A stretch of 39,548 nt of DNA from Catenulispora rubra (GCF_015356825.1 NZ_JAACYW010000082.1:1-39548); one strand, 5' to 3'; positions 1-8,143 are shown, numbered from the stretch's first letter. The notes: a model not told the origin generated them from the letters alone. Made by a program: numbers and translations.

Positions 1-1
1 C

Positions 2-121
2 CCAGTTGTTCCCGGCCGCGTCGCGGATGGGCACGGTGATGACCACCTGGCGGCGCAGCAGGGCGGCGGTGTCGTCGAACGTGACGGTGCCGCTGATGAT
101 CGGGACGTCTGCCAGCTTGGC
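2..121 (-). pseudogene. Fragment resembling a phage-type DUF5047 protein, running off the left edge
   Basis: Read on the minus strand from 121 to the left edge, the frame gives a coherent segment: LADVPIISGTVTFDD followed by TAALLRRQVVITVPIRDA. The pattern 'dLPv..GsVt.D..a..RR...tv' is what I associate with DUF5047-type proteins of actinophage tails and prophage remnants. No in-frame ATG or plausible GTG precedes it, and upstream codons turn into Arg/Gly-rich noise, so the 5' end looks missing. The 3' part lies outside the window. It abuts the plus-strand gene starting at 131. Family assignment is from memory of the pattern; a chance open frame is possible. Confidence 0.33.
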
Positions 122-130
122 GCCGCCATC

Positions 131-1018
131 ATGGCCCTGAGCACGGCCTCCTGCGCCTCGACCCACCCCGCGGCCGAGCCGCCAGCCACCGGGCCGATCC
201 CCACCATCACCTCACCAGACCAGGTCACCCGGCCGATCTTCTCCTACACCGTGAGCGCGGATCAGGCCACGACGATCTTCAGCGCGATACGTGTCGGGAC
301 CGAGGCGTGTATGCGGGACTTCGGCTTCACGCTGGAGCTGCCCAAGCCCCCCGACGAGAAGCGTGACGTCTACCAGAACCTGGCCCGCACCAAGGAATAC
401 GGCTTCTTCGACCCCGCGTCGGACCCGGCGAAGGGCTACGACACGAAGGTGCACCAGGAAGTCGACACCGCACTCCTGAACCGCATGCCCGCCGACGAGC
501 GCTCCGTCCTGGACGGAGTCGACGCGGCCGGCAAACCGACGGCCACCTTCGGCGGCAAGCCGGTCCCCTCCGGCGGCTGCGCCGGCGCGGGCGTGACGGC
601 CGTCGGCGGCAAGATCCCGATCGTCCAGGACTCCGGGGCGCTCCCCGACCAGGGACCTGCCGTGCCGGCGACCGATCCGCGCGTCGCCGAGGTCAACAAG
701 AAGTGGTCAGCCTGCATGGCCCAGAAGGGCTTCCACTACGCGACCCCCTGGGATGCCTACATCAATCCCCGCTGGAGCCAGCTGACGCCCGCCGGAAACG
801 ACGTCGTCATCCCGCACGAGGAGGTCGCGACGGCGAGCGCCGACCTGGCGTGCAAGCGGGAGTTCAACCTCGTCGGCGTGGTGGTGGCGGTCGAAGGCGG
901 ATACGACCGGCAGTACATCGGCTCCCACAAGGCCGCGCTCAACGAGTACGACAAGACCGTCGCGCAGCAGGTCCAGCAGGCGTCCGCGTTCATCGCCAGC
1001 CATCCCGGCCTGCCGTAG
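131..1018 (+). CDS. Secreted or lipid-anchored hypothetical protein with paired Cys motifs
   Basis: Hypothetical 295-aa protein. The N-terminus (MALSTASCAST) looks like the end of a lipoprotein signal with Cys8 at a weak lipobox (TASC). The frame is open upstream and reads LGAAI before the Met, so the hydrophobic stretch is longer than the annotated start allows, but no start codon other than CTG exists upstream in the window. The mature part has repeated Cys-containing segments: EACMRDFGF (near residue 59), WSACMAQKGF (near 193) and DLACKREF (near 237), a pattern I know from uncharacterised actinobacterial lipoproteins. A Pro/Thr-rich spacer follows the Cys. It is convergent with the PQQ-propeller gene. 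Function unknown. Confidence 0.7.
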   Translation: MALSTASCASTHPAAEPPATGPIPTITSPDQVTRPIFSYTVSADQATTIFSAIRVGTEACMRDFGFTLELPKPPDEKRDVYQNLARTKEYGFFDPASDPAKGYDTKVHQEVDTALLNRMPADERSVLDGVDAAGKPTATFGGKPVPSGGCAGAGVTAVGGKIPIVQDSGALPDQGPAVPATDPRVAEVNKKWSACMAQKGFHYATPWDAYINPRWSQLTPAGNDVVIPHEEVATASADLACKREFNLVGVVVAVEGGYDRQYIGSHKAALNEYDKTVAQQVQQASAFIASHPGLP

Positions 1019-1060
1019 ACCGCACAGCCGGCCAGCCGCGACCATCCCGGTCTGCCGTAG
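1001..1060 (+). repeat. Direct repeat of the stop-codon end of the preceding gene
   Basis: The last 18 bases of the gene ending at 1018, including its TAG, occur again at 1043-1060 with one mismatch (CATCCCGG-C/T-CTGCCGTAG). The copies are 42 bp apart, a multiple of three. This looks like an old local duplication of the gene end. Confidence 0.7.
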
Positions 1061-1083
1061 GCGCCAGTGCCGACTAGCTGCCT

Positions 1084-2475
1084 TCAGTGCTCGAAGGCCA
1101 TCAGGTTCTTGCCATATGCGACATACACCCGCGCATCATCCGCAGCGACCGTCCAGACAAGATCAGCGGTGGCGGCAGCGTCGTGGTAAGTCCACCGAGT
1201 CTGACCGGTCTTGGCGTCCACCGCGAACAACGACCCGCTGTCGTCCTCGGCCGCATACAGCACGCCAGCAGCCCCGGTCCCGGTCGCAGCAGTAAGGGAA
1301 GTCTTGTCGCCGAACTTCGCGCTCCCCCGCTGCACCCACCGCGTGACGCCGGTCGCAGCGTCGAACGCGCTCAGCGTTCCACCGCCCGCCCCGGTCGTGG
1401 TGGCCACGACGAGGTCCGCATCGCCCGCGCCCTGCCCAGCCAGTACAACCACGCTCTGGAACTCATCCGCCGGATTCGGGCCGTCAGCACTCCAGCGCAC
1501 CGTGCCGGTGGCCGCGTCCAGAGCGTAGAGCTTGTCCGCGCCCCAGTAGAACGTGCTGCCGGAGACCGTGAGGCACGCCGCCGGCGAAATCGGCAGCCCG
1601 ATCGACTCCGCGTTGCCGGTATCCCTGTGCCACACCACGCTCCGGTCCTTCAGCGAGTACGCGGTGAGCCGGTAGGCGATCTCGTCGGCGGTAGCTACCA
1701 CACCGGCAGGCTCGGAGGCAGCCACCGCCAGGTTGTAGTCGAGCCCGTCGACGGTCCACGCGACGCCGTGGCCGGCAGTATCCACAGCCCACAGCTTCCC
1801 GTGCATCGCCCCGCCGCCGCCGACGACGCCAGCACCCACACCGCCCTGCCCCTCGATCGACCCAGTGCTGAAGACCAGCGACCCGGCGGACCCCTGCACC
1901 GTCGCGATGTCCACGCCACTGGTGCCGATCTGGACCTTCCACCGCAGCGTGCCGTCCGTCGCATCGACAGCCAGGACATCGCCGTCGGCGTCGTACCCGT
2001 AGAGCGTGTCCCCGACCACCATCAGCGGCGCCTCGATGTTGACGAAGAACACGACCGACGGCTGCCACTTCTCGACCCCGGTCTGGGGATCGTAGCCCCG
2101 CACGTTCCCGAAGCGGTCCACCAGCACCACAGTCCCAGCAGCCATCGCGATCGCACGCACGCTACTGCTCACCGTGACCGACCAGCCGGGCGCCGCGGCC
2201 GGACCCGCGAGCGTGCCGGGAGTACGCACCGTCGCAGGACCCGGATTCACCGGCGGATTCAGGGCACGTTGATGGCGCGCGTTCTCGGAGTGCTCGGCGG
2301 CGACACCCAACGCCACGGCCCCGGTGACGCTCACCGCGGGTATCCCGAAAAGGATCGCGCGCCGCGTAATCGGCCGCATCCGCTTATCACCGGCACCGAC
2401 ACCAACGCCGACACCGGCCAGCCCCAGCACCGAATCCTTCTTGGATTCGGACCCGTATCCGTCGTCGCCGCGCAT
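1084..2475 (-). CDS. PQQ-binding-like beta-propeller protein, membrane-anchored or exported
   Basis: 463 aa. After a short cytoplasmic N-terminus comes a twin-arginine-like segment (TRRAILFGIPAVS, residues about 36-48) and a hydrophobic helix to about residue 60, with no lipobox Cys. The rest is a beta-propeller with repeated D-x-x-T-G-x-x-x-W signatures (DPQTGVEKW, ATDGTLRW, DAATGTVRW, DAATGVTRW, DAKTGQTRW), as in BamB/PQQ-repeat proteins. In actinomycetes such proteins are usually extracytoplasmic with unknown ligands; nothing here indicates dehydrogenase activity. A second start (MRPITRR, codon 33, position 2379) would place the arginines at the N-terminus and may be the real one; neither start has a strong Shine-Dalgarno. 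Monocistronic by layout. Confidence 0.85.
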   Translation of the reverse strand: MRGDDGYGSESKKDSVLGLAGVGVGVGAGDKRMRPITRRAILFGIPAVSVTGAVALGVAAEHSENARHQRALNPPVNPGPATVRTPGTLAGPAAAPGWSVTVSSSVRAIAMAAGTVVLVDRFGNVRGYDPQTGVEKWQPSVVFFVNIEAPLMVVGDTLYGYDADGDVLAVDATDGTLRWKVQIGTSGVDIATVQGSAGSLVFSTGSIEGQGGVGAGVVGGGGAMHGKLWAVDTAGHGVAWTVDGLDYNLAVAASEPAGVVATADEIAYRLTAYSLKDRSVVWHRDTGNAESIGLPISPAACLTVSGSTFYWGADKLYALDAATGTVRWSADGPNPADEFQSVVVLAGQGAGDADLVVATTTGAGGGTLSAFDAATGVTRWVQRGSAKFGDKTSLTAATGTGAAGVLYAAEDDSGSLFAVDAKTGQTRWTYHDAAATADLVWTVAADDARVYVAYGKNLMAFEH

Positions 2476-2536
2476 GAGCTGAGATTAACGGATGCGCGAC
2501 GACTGCGACCTAAAAGCAGCTGGCGTGAACAGCGAC

Positions 2537-3580
2537 TCAGAACTCGACGGCGTACCGCACATGAGTACCCGTTACCGCGAACCCCGCCCGCTCATACAAA
2601 CCGATCGCACCGGTCGGACTCGCGGAGTCGACGGTAAGGCTGGCTTGGTCATAGCCACCGGCCTTGGCGGCCTGTTCGGCGAGGGCGATCAAAGCGCTGG
2701 CCACGCCGCGTTTGCGGTAGGCACTGCGGGTCCCGATGAGCATGAAGTGCGCGTCGCGGATGCCGGTGGCCTCGGTGTCCGAGTCCCACGAATGGGTCAA
2801 AAGCATGCCGGCGGCAGCAGAAGTAGCGCCGTCGCGAATCAGGAAGCTGAGATCAGGGCGGAACGACTGCCAGCCGACCATCGTGCTGTGCCACTGCTCC
2901 GCAGGCATCGAAACCGCACCCCAATGATCGAGGAACGCCTCATTGCGGACCGCAAGGAACTCCTCGCTGTTGTCGGCGGAATGCTTCTCGACAACGAACC
3001 CGGCGGGAACCGGCACGCGAACGACAACGCCGCCATCAGCCTCGCCGCCGCCCTCGACCTCGACCCCGGACCCGACCCCGACCCCGACCTCGCGAAGGTC
3101 GTGCGCCATCTGCGAATACCACCGAATCGACGCCATCCCCGCAGCAGCATAAGCAGCCAGCGCCCCCGCATTCCGCTCGTTGTTCTGCGCATCGACAGCC
3201 AGCGCAAGCTCCGGATGGTGAATCGCGTGCAGCTCCCTCGCGCTCGCAATACCCTCGGACAGCAACCGCGCCCCGATCCCCCGACGCCGATACACCGGAT
3301 GCACCCCGCCCTCAAGCATCACCCGATGCTGCCCCACCGCGAGCGGCTTGTGCTTGGCCAGGAAGTACCCGACCATCGCCTCCCCGTCGAACACCCCGAG
3401 CGAACCACGCGCGAGGTCGAGCACCGGGTCCCCGATCAGCTCGGCGACGTCGTCCTCGCCGAAGAACTCACCGAAGTGGTCCACATCCTCGATCGCGTTG
3501 AGCAGCACGGCACAGGCAGCGGCGTCACCAGGGGCGACGGGGCGCCAGGTGAGGGTGGAGTTCGACGATTCGGTGGCCAT
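2537..3580 (-). CDS. Double-GNAT acetyltransferase, mycothiol-synthase-like
   Basis: 347 aa from the ATG at 3580 (MATESSNST); an in-frame start at 3634 would add 18 unconserved residues. Two GNAT domains in tandem: the first ends with the acetyl-CoA loop VHPVYRRRGIGARLL, the second with GTRSAYRKRGVASALI and the typical C-terminal YERAGF. A 25-residue low-complexity Gly/Val/Glu linker (near 3040-3105, GAC/CCC hexamer-like repeats) separates them. The two-domain architecture is that of MshD (mycothiol synthase) and relatives, but linker and neighbours do not support a mycothiol role; the EAFLDHWG motif is shared with uncharacterised actinobacterial paralogues. Substrate unknown. Confidence 0.85.
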   Translation of the reverse strand: MATESSNSTLTWRPVAPGDAAACAVLLNAIEDVDHFGEFFGEDDVAELIGDPVLDLARGSLGVFDGEAMVGYFLAKHKPLAVGQHRVMLEGGVHPVYRRRGIGARLLSEGIASARELHAIHHPELALAVDAQNNERNAGALAAYAAAGMASIRWYSQMAHDLREVGVGVGSGVEVEGGGEADGGVVVRVPVPAGFVVEKHSADNSEEFLAVRNEAFLDHWGAVSMPAEQWHSTMVGWQSFRPDLSFLIRDGATSAAAGMLLTHSWDSDTEATGIRDAHFMLIGTRSAYRKRGVASALIALAEQAAKAGGYDQASLTVDSASPTGAIGLYERAGFAVTGTHVRYAVEF

Positions 3581-3672
3581 ACGGCGACTGTAGGCAGCGA
3601 CGCTCGCACTGTCATACGGATTTCGGCCGCCCACGCGACAGTGAGGCGAGCGCCGAAGGAAGCGCAGCAGAC

Positions 3673-3702
3673 GAGTATCAGTACTCGGAGTATCAGTACT
3701 CG
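3673..3702. repeat. Perfect 15-bp tandem duplication across a stop codon
   Basis: GAGTATCAGTACTCG occurs twice back to back (3673-3687, 3688-3702). The second copy holds the last codons and TGA stop (3693-3695) of the DUF4240 gene; the first supplies a second copy of them just downstream. The unit is also nearly self-complementary (GAGTA/TACTC). Confidence 0.9.
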
Positions 3703-4232
3703 AAGAGCCCCGAAAGCTTCGGCAGCCGACGATTCATCTCATCCACATCGTCGAACTCGAAACTCCACTCCCCATCCGGATCCGCGTCGGGATAAACGAT
3801 CGCATCGCACGCCGGGATCTCGCCACCGGTGACAGCCGTGAACGCCCGCGACGTCATAACCAGCGCCGACCCGCACTCCAGCTCGGACTCAGCCTCAGCC
3901 GCCTGAACAACGATCGGCCACGTGGCCAGCGAATCCGGATCCCGCAGCGCCTGCTCGAAACGCTCGCGCCCCTGAAGAATCAGCCAGCCACGGAAGTAGT
4001 CGAAGCCGTCATCAGAGCACCCACCGTTGATGACATACGCCGCCGCCCACAGCGAATCCTGGAACGAGTCGGCCATCAGCTGCCAGAACACCTGGTCGGC
4101 AGCAGTGATATCCCCTACCGGAAGCCCCGAGAACAGCGCCTGGGCCTCCTTCGCGACAGCCTCGGCGTCATCGAGGTCTGAAACGCGGTCGCGCGCCTGG
4201 TCAACCAGGTGCCAGAACTGAGCGGTGTCCAC
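3693..4232 (-). CDS. DUF4240 domain protein
   Basis: 179-aa cytoplasmic protein starting MDTAQFWHLVDQARDR. It matches the DUF4240 pattern: the N-terminal FW.lId..R motif, a central WAAAYVINGGCSDDGFDYFRGWLILQG segment and a very acidic C-terminus (SFEFDDVDEMNRRLPKL). The family is common in Streptomyces and relatives and has no established function. It has no signal peptide or membrane segment. It lies between the FAD monooxygenase and the double-GNAT gene on the same strand, separated by short gaps, so co-transcription is possible but no functional link is evident. Confidence 0.85.
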   Translation of the reverse strand: MDTAQFWHLVDQARDRVSDLDDAEAVAKEAQALFSGLPVGDITAADQVFWQLMADSFQDSLWAAAYVINGGCSDDGFDYFRGWLILQGRERFEQALRDPDSLATWPIVVQAAEAESELECGSALVMTSRAFTAVTGGEIPACDAIVYPDADPDGEWSFEFDDVDEMNRRLPKLSGLFEY

Positions 4233-4262
4233 GGTCGCCCAGCATGTCAGGTCGAACCCTCA

Positions 4263-5735
4263 CTACACGAGACCTGCCGCGCTGATCGTCTCCTGCGCCC
4301 GCAACAGCTCGTCCGCGCCGAGCACCCGCTTGTCCCACCGCGCACCGATATGCCCGTCGGGCCGGACGAGCAACGTCCCGTACCCGCCGCTCAGCCGCTC
4401 CACCCGCACCGGCAGCGGACCACTCGGTGCGAGCTCAGCCCAGCCGGCCGCAGCCGGGTCCTCGACAAACAACGTGAACCACTCCCCGACAGCGTCCAAC
4501 GTCGACCGACCGCCGCCGAGATCAACGTGCGGCAACCGGTGGCCCGGCGAAGTGCTCGGAACGTAGTCCGTACCGGGCTCGCCGGCCTCGCTCCCATAAG
4601 CAACGCCCAGCACCAGCCCGAGCTGCGCGAAGTAATGCTCCGACCAGGGAAGTTCGATCTCACCGCCGGCGTCGTCGCCCGCCAGCTGCTCAACGCGCTT
4701 CTGCTGTGCCTGGATCAACAGTTGGGCGTTGGCGACCGCCTGGCGCAGTGTCAGGTGCGCGACGGGCAGCCGCTCGGCCTCGTACGTGTCCAGCAGACCC
4801 GGCCGAGCCCACCCCTGCACCACCCCCGCGAGCTTCCAGCACAAGTTGTGCACGTCGGCAATGCCGGTGTTCATCCCCAGACCGCCGGCCGGCGGAATCG
4901 CGTGCGCGGCATCACCGGCCAGCAGGACCCGGCCCTGTCGGAAGTGCTCGGCGACGAAAGCGTTGACCGTCCACCGCTGCACGCGCGACACCTCGAACGG
5001 CAGGCCGTCACCAAGCGTGCGCGACAGCGGCTCGCGGTGGTCAGCCCCCTCCGGAACCTGCCCGATCCAGGCCCAGCCGCCCTCGGGATACATCGGCAGG
5101 ATCGATCCGAACGCGGTGACATAAACACCGGCCGGCGCGTCGGCGCACCGCTGCCGCAGGTCGGCCTCGAACATGACGGTGGTCGTCAAGCCCAGTGCGC
5201 CCGGACCGACCGTGCCGATGCCGAGCAGCTCCCGCGCCGTGGAGTTCGCGCCGTCGGCGGCGAGGACGTAGCGCGCCCGAACACTCGTCCCGTCCCCGAA
5301 CGAGGCCAGCACGCCGTCCGGCTCCTCGGCCAGGCCGGCCAGCTCGACCCCGAACCGGATCGGGCTGTCCGCCGCGTCGAGCAGCGTCGGTTCCAGCCGG
5401 TCCTGGGACGTGACCGCCCCGAGCACCGGGCTCTCCGCGATCGGCGCGTTGACGCCGATCATCGCCGCGCTGGCGAAGTCCGGCTCGGTGAAGGAGTCGC
5501 GGAACCGGACCCGGCCGTACTCCGGGGCGAAGGCGCGCGCCGCGACCCGGCGGTCGATCCCCAGCTGCCGGAAGATCTCCATCGACCGGACGTTGAGCAG
5601 CCGGGAGCGCGGGAAGGGCGAGAGCTCGGAGTGCTTCTCGACCAGGACGGTCCGCACTCCCCAGCGGTCGAGCAGCGCCCTGGCGGTCAGCCCGACCGGT
5701 CCGGCGCCGACGATCAGGACATCCACGTCCGGCAT
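4263..5735 (-). CDS. FAD-dependent aromatic hydroxylase (class A flavin monooxygenase)
   Basis: 490 aa from the ATG at 5735 (MPDVDVLIVGAGPVG); a GTG at 5753 would add six residues. It has the three flavoprotein-hydroxylase hallmarks: the Rossmann GAGPVG near the N-terminus, the DG motif (AADGANS) and the GD motif (LLAGDAAHAIPPAGGLGMNTGI). Such enzymes use NAD(P)H and O2 to hydroxylate aromatic or polyketide-like substrates; relatives include TfdB/PheA phenol hydroxylases, rifampicin monooxygenase and angucycline oxygenases. The C-terminal thioredoxin-like part (WFTLFVEDPAAAGW, LLVRPDGHIGARWD) is present, so the protein appears complete. In the helix after the Rossmann motif, residue 18 is Thr-Ala-Arg where many relatives have a plain hydrophobic run. 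No partner gene indicates the substrate. Confidence 0.88.
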   Translation of the reverse strand: MPDVDVLIVGAGPVGLTARALLDRWGVRTVLVEKHSELSPFPRSRLLNVRSMEIFRQLGIDRRVAARAFAPEYGRVRFRDSFTEPDFASAAMIGVNAPIAESPVLGAVTSQDRLEPTLLDAADSPIRFGVELAGLAEEPDGVLASFGDGTSVRARYVLAADGANSTARELLGIGTVGPGALGLTTTVMFEADLRQRCADAPAGVYVTAFGSILPMYPEGGWAWIGQVPEGADHREPLSRTLGDGLPFEVSRVQRWTVNAFVAEHFRQGRVLLAGDAAHAIPPAGGLGMNTGIADVHNLCWKLAGVVQGWARPGLLDTYEAERLPVAHLTLRQAVANAQLLIQAQQKRVEQLAGDDAGGEIELPWSEHYFAQLGLVLGVAYGSEAGEPGTDYVPSTSPGHRLPHVDLGGGRSTLDAVGEWFTLFVEDPAAAGWAELAPSGPLPVRVERLSGGYGTLLVRPDGHIGARWDKRVLGADELLRAQETISAAGLV

Positions 5736-5852
5736 GCTGCCAATGAACAACACCCCCGGGCGCGCCGCAACCGGAATACGCGGCCCGGGATGTGACCCGA
5801 GACGCGACCGCAGACGCGGCCCCAGATAGGACCAGAAAACCCAGTCCGGGTG

Positions 5853-6341
5853 TCAGCGCCCGCCGTCGAGGAGGCGCTCCACCGCCTCGACCACGAGCTT
5901 GTGGTCCTCGACCTGCGGCAGCCCGGAGACCGTGACGGTCCCGATGATCCCGGCGCCGGCGACGGTGATCGGGAACGACCCGCCGTGCGCCGCGTAGGTG
6001 TCGCCGGGCAGCCCGGAGGCGGCCTCGAACGTGGTCCCGCGGTCGCGGTGGCGCTGGCCGACCAGCAGCGAGCTGTGGCCGAAGCGGCGCACGACGTTGG
6101 TCTTGCGCTCGATCCACGACGCGTTGTCCGGGCTGGTGCCGGGCCGCGCGTGGTGGAACAGCTGCTGGTCGCCCCGGCGGATGTCGATCGCGACCGGCAG
6201 CCCGCGCTCGCGCGCCAGCTCGACCAGCAGCGAGCCCAGGGCCCAGGCGTCGTCGTGGGTGAAGCTGCCGAAGACCAGGCGCTCTTCTTGGGCGAGCAGT
6301 TCGTCGCTCGTGGGTCGTTCGCTCGTCGCTCGTTCGCTCAC
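5853..6341 (-). CDS. UPF0303 / DUF336 family protein (heme-degrading-domain-like)
   Basis: 162 aa. The body from residue 12 (SDELLAQEERLVFGSFTHDDAWALGSLL) matches the UPF0303 family, related to GlcG/HbpS; some members bind heme but the activity is not established. Motifs: VAIDIRRGDQQLFHHARPGTSPDN, WIERKTNVVRRFGHSS and the glycine-rich IIGTVTVSGLPQVEDHKLVVEAV. The N-terminus is built from an imperfect 15-bp repeat giving SERAT-SERPT-SDE. The start is GTG at 6341; a promoter whose predicted start coincides with it suggests a leaderless transcript. Monocistronic by layout. Confidence 0.85.
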   Translation of the reverse strand: MSERATSERPTSDELLAQEERLVFGSFTHDDAWALGSLLVELARERGLPVAIDIRRGDQQLFHHARPGTSPDNASWIERKTNVVRRFGHSSLLVGQRHRDRGTTFEAASGLPGDTYAAHGGSFPITVAGAGIIGTVTVSGLPQVEDHKLVVEAVERLLDGGR

Positions 6342-6347
6342 GGGGCG

Positions 6348-6377
6348 AGTTAATCAACAGTGTTGCCAAACAGTCAA
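6348..6377 (-). promoter_or_regulatory. Probable sigma-70-type promoter with palindromic operator, leaderless start
   Basis: On the minus strand TTGACT (6377-6372) is followed after 18 nt by TTAACT (6353-6348), about 7 nt before the GTG at 6341. The spacer holds a perfect 5-1-5 palindrome CAACA-G-TGTTG (6355-6365), well placed for a repressor. The -10 is only a moderate match. Confidence 0.42.
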
Positions 6378-6433
6378 CCGGAGCCGGCGGACACCAGCTC
6401 ACACCGGCACACGCCGACGCGCCGCCCACTCAC

Positions 6434-6488
6434 ACCGACTCACGACCGCCCCATGACCGCCTCACGACCGCCTCACGACCCACTCACC
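6434..6488. repeat. Five-copy 11-bp tandem repeat at the end of the sensor-kinase gene
   Basis: Five consecutive 11-mers close to ACCGCCTCACG (6434, 6445, 6456, 6467, 6478); units 3 and 4 are identical. The last unit overlaps the TGA stop of the histidine-kinase gene (6484-6486), so most units carry TCA, a stop on the minus strand. Confidence 0.8.
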
Positions 6489-7983
6489 CCGTGGCGACCG
6501 GCTCCTCCAGCCGCGCCGCCCGCCCCGGCAGCCACACACTCAGCAGCGCCCCACCCCCCGAGGCGCGCGCCGCCGCGACGTGCCCGCCGTGGTTCGTGGC
6601 GATGTGCTGCACGATCGCCAGGCCGAGGCCGGAGCCCGGGGTGGAGCGCGCCTCCGGCGAGCGGTAGAAGCGCTCGAAGACGTGCGTGAGGTCTTCCTCG
6701 GCGATGCCCGGGCCCTGGTCGGCGACCTGGAGCAGACCGTCGGCCAGGGTGACGGTGACCGTGCCGGCCTCGGGCGAGAACTTCGTCGCGTTGTCCAAAA
6801 GGTTGGTCACCATCCGCTCCAGCGCCGTGGCGTCGCCCTGCAGGTACCAGTGCTCCAGGCGGAAGTCGTACGTCACGCTGACGCTGAGCGCCCGGCGCTG
6901 CACCCGCTCGGCGGCGCGTTCGATGACGTTGACCAGGTCCAGGTGCTCGATCGTGTGCGAAGGGTGGTCGTCCCGGGACAGCTCGACGAGGTCTGCGATG
7001 AGCATGGAGAGCTCTTCCATCTGCGCGCGCACGTCGTTGAGCAGCGCGACACGTTCCTCGGCGGGCAGGCGGACGTCGTCGGGCGCGGCGGAAACCTGCG
7101 CGAGCAGGTCCAGGTTGGTGCGGATGGAGGTCAGCGGCGTGCGCAGTTCGTGTCCGGCGTCGGCGACGAGCCGCTTCTGGTGCTCGCGCGACTGGGCCAG
7201 CGCTTCGAGCATGGTGTTGAAGTTGCGCGTCAGCTGCGCGATCTCGTCGTCCCCGTTGACGTGCAGGCGCCCGAGGTCGCCGGTTCGGGCTATGTACTCG
7301 GTCGCGTGCGAGAGCCGCACCACCGGTCGCAGCGCCGCGCGCCCGATCGCCAGGCCCGCGGCGGCCGCGAGCCCGATGCCGAGCAGGCCGACCACGACCG
7401 AGATCGTGGCGATCGTCCTCAGCGCCGACTCGGTCTGGGCCAGCGAGGTCGAGAAGACCAGCGCCGAGGGCTGCGGGTTGCCCGGGGATCCGTCCCCGTA
7501 GGTGTTGTGGATGGCGTAGACGCGGTAGTCCACGCCGTTGTAGTTGATGGTCCTGAGCGAGGTGTCGCTCTGCTGCGCGGCGACGGCGACTTCGGGCGGT
7601 CCGAAGGGGGCCCACACCTGGTAGGTGGCGAGGATCTGGCCCGCTTGGCCGTCCGGGCCCAAGCGGCGCAGCTCGAGGTTCTGGGGCTCGTGCGCGGAGC
7701 CGTCGGCGTAGACCAGGGTCTCCTGGTAGCCGGAGGTGGCCAGCAGTTGCCTGTTGGAGGCAAGGTCGAGGTAGTCCGGGGTGAACATCTGCAGCGGCAC
7801 CGCGGTGAAGACGGTCGCGCGCTGCTCCAGCTGACCGTCCATACGGTCCATGATCGTCTTGCTGATCGCCAGATAGCTGATCAGGGCGCACAGGGCCACC
7901 GAGAGCCCCACCGCCGCCACGACCAGAAGGGTGATCCGGGATCGGAACGACCGCCGATTGAGCCAATCGCCAATCCTGTGCAT
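6484..7983 (-). CDS. Orphan MprB-like sensor histidine kinase
   Basis: 499 aa, membrane sensor kinase. TM1 is about residues 18-40, an extracellular sensor domain follows (about 41-190), TM2 is about 192-214, then HAMP (ALRPVVRLSHATEYIARTGDLGRL), HisKA with the phospho-acceptor His278 (DAGHELRTPLTSIRTNL), and HATPase with N box (TNLLDNATKFS), DQGPGIAEED and GSGLGLAIVQHI. Domain order and sequence resemble MprB/CseC kinases that pair with OmpR-family regulators, yet no response regulator adjoins it on either side. The upstream gap carries 11-bp-spaced GCTGAG direct repeats of the kind bound by OmpR-family regulators, so the partner may be encoded elsewhere. The start at 7983 lacks an obvious Shine-Dalgarno. 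Confidence 0.93.
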   Translation of the reverse strand: MHRIGDWLNRRSFRSRITLLVVAAVGLSVALCALISYLAISKTIMDRMDGQLEQRATVFTAVPLQMFTPDYLDLASNRQLLATSGYQETLVYADGSAHEPQNLELRRLGPDGQAGQILATYQVWAPFGPPEVAVAAQQSDTSLRTINYNGVDYRVYAIHNTYGDGSPGNPQPSALVFSTSLAQTESALRTIATISVVVGLLGIGLAAAAGLAIGRAALRPVVRLSHATEYIARTGDLGRLHVNGDDEIAQLTRNFNTMLEALAQSREHQKRLVADAGHELRTPLTSIRTNLDLLAQVSAAPDDVRLPAEERVALLNDVRAQMEELSMLIADLVELSRDDHPSHTIEHLDLVNVIERAAERVQRRALSVSVTYDFRLEHWYLQGDATALERMVTNLLDNATKFSPEAGTVTVTLADGLLQVADQGPGIAEEDLTHVFERFYRSPEARSTPGSGLGLAIVQHIATNHGGHVAAARASGGGALLSVWLPGRAARLEEPVATG

Positions 7984-8004
7984 GGGCAGAGCTTGAGGGG
8001 TCGC

Positions 8005-8143
8005 GCTGAGAGTCAGCTGAGATCCATCCGTGAGCAGGGTGAGGAAGAGCGCTGGTACGACGCAACGCGGCTGGTCGAGGACCTGAGGATCCTCGACCGG
8101 CCGCGCTGTGCGTGTTTCGGCGTGTGTTCAGCGTGTGCTCAGC
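8005..8143. promoter_or_regulatory. Two pairs of 11-bp-spaced GCTGA repeats upstream of the kinase
   Basis: GCTGAG-N5-GCTGAG lies at 8005-8021, about 22 bp upstream of the kinase start. The same half-site recurs on the other strand at 8128-8143 (TCAGC-N6-TCAGC, read on the minus strand as GCTGA-N6-GCTGA), also with 11-bp periodicity. Direct repeats one helical turn apart are the usual architecture for OmpR/PhoB-family regulators. The second pair is embedded in a looser GCGTGTG run (8110-8152). Confidence 0.45.
8071..8100 (-). terminator. Stem-loop between the GH27 and kinase genes
   Basis: GGTCGAGGA (8073-8081) pairs perfectly with TCCTCGACC (8090-8098) across an 8-nt loop, with a possible outer G-T and C-G pair. 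It lies 65-95 nt downstream of the GH27 stop with no T-run, as is common for actinobacterial terminators. Confidence 0.5.
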
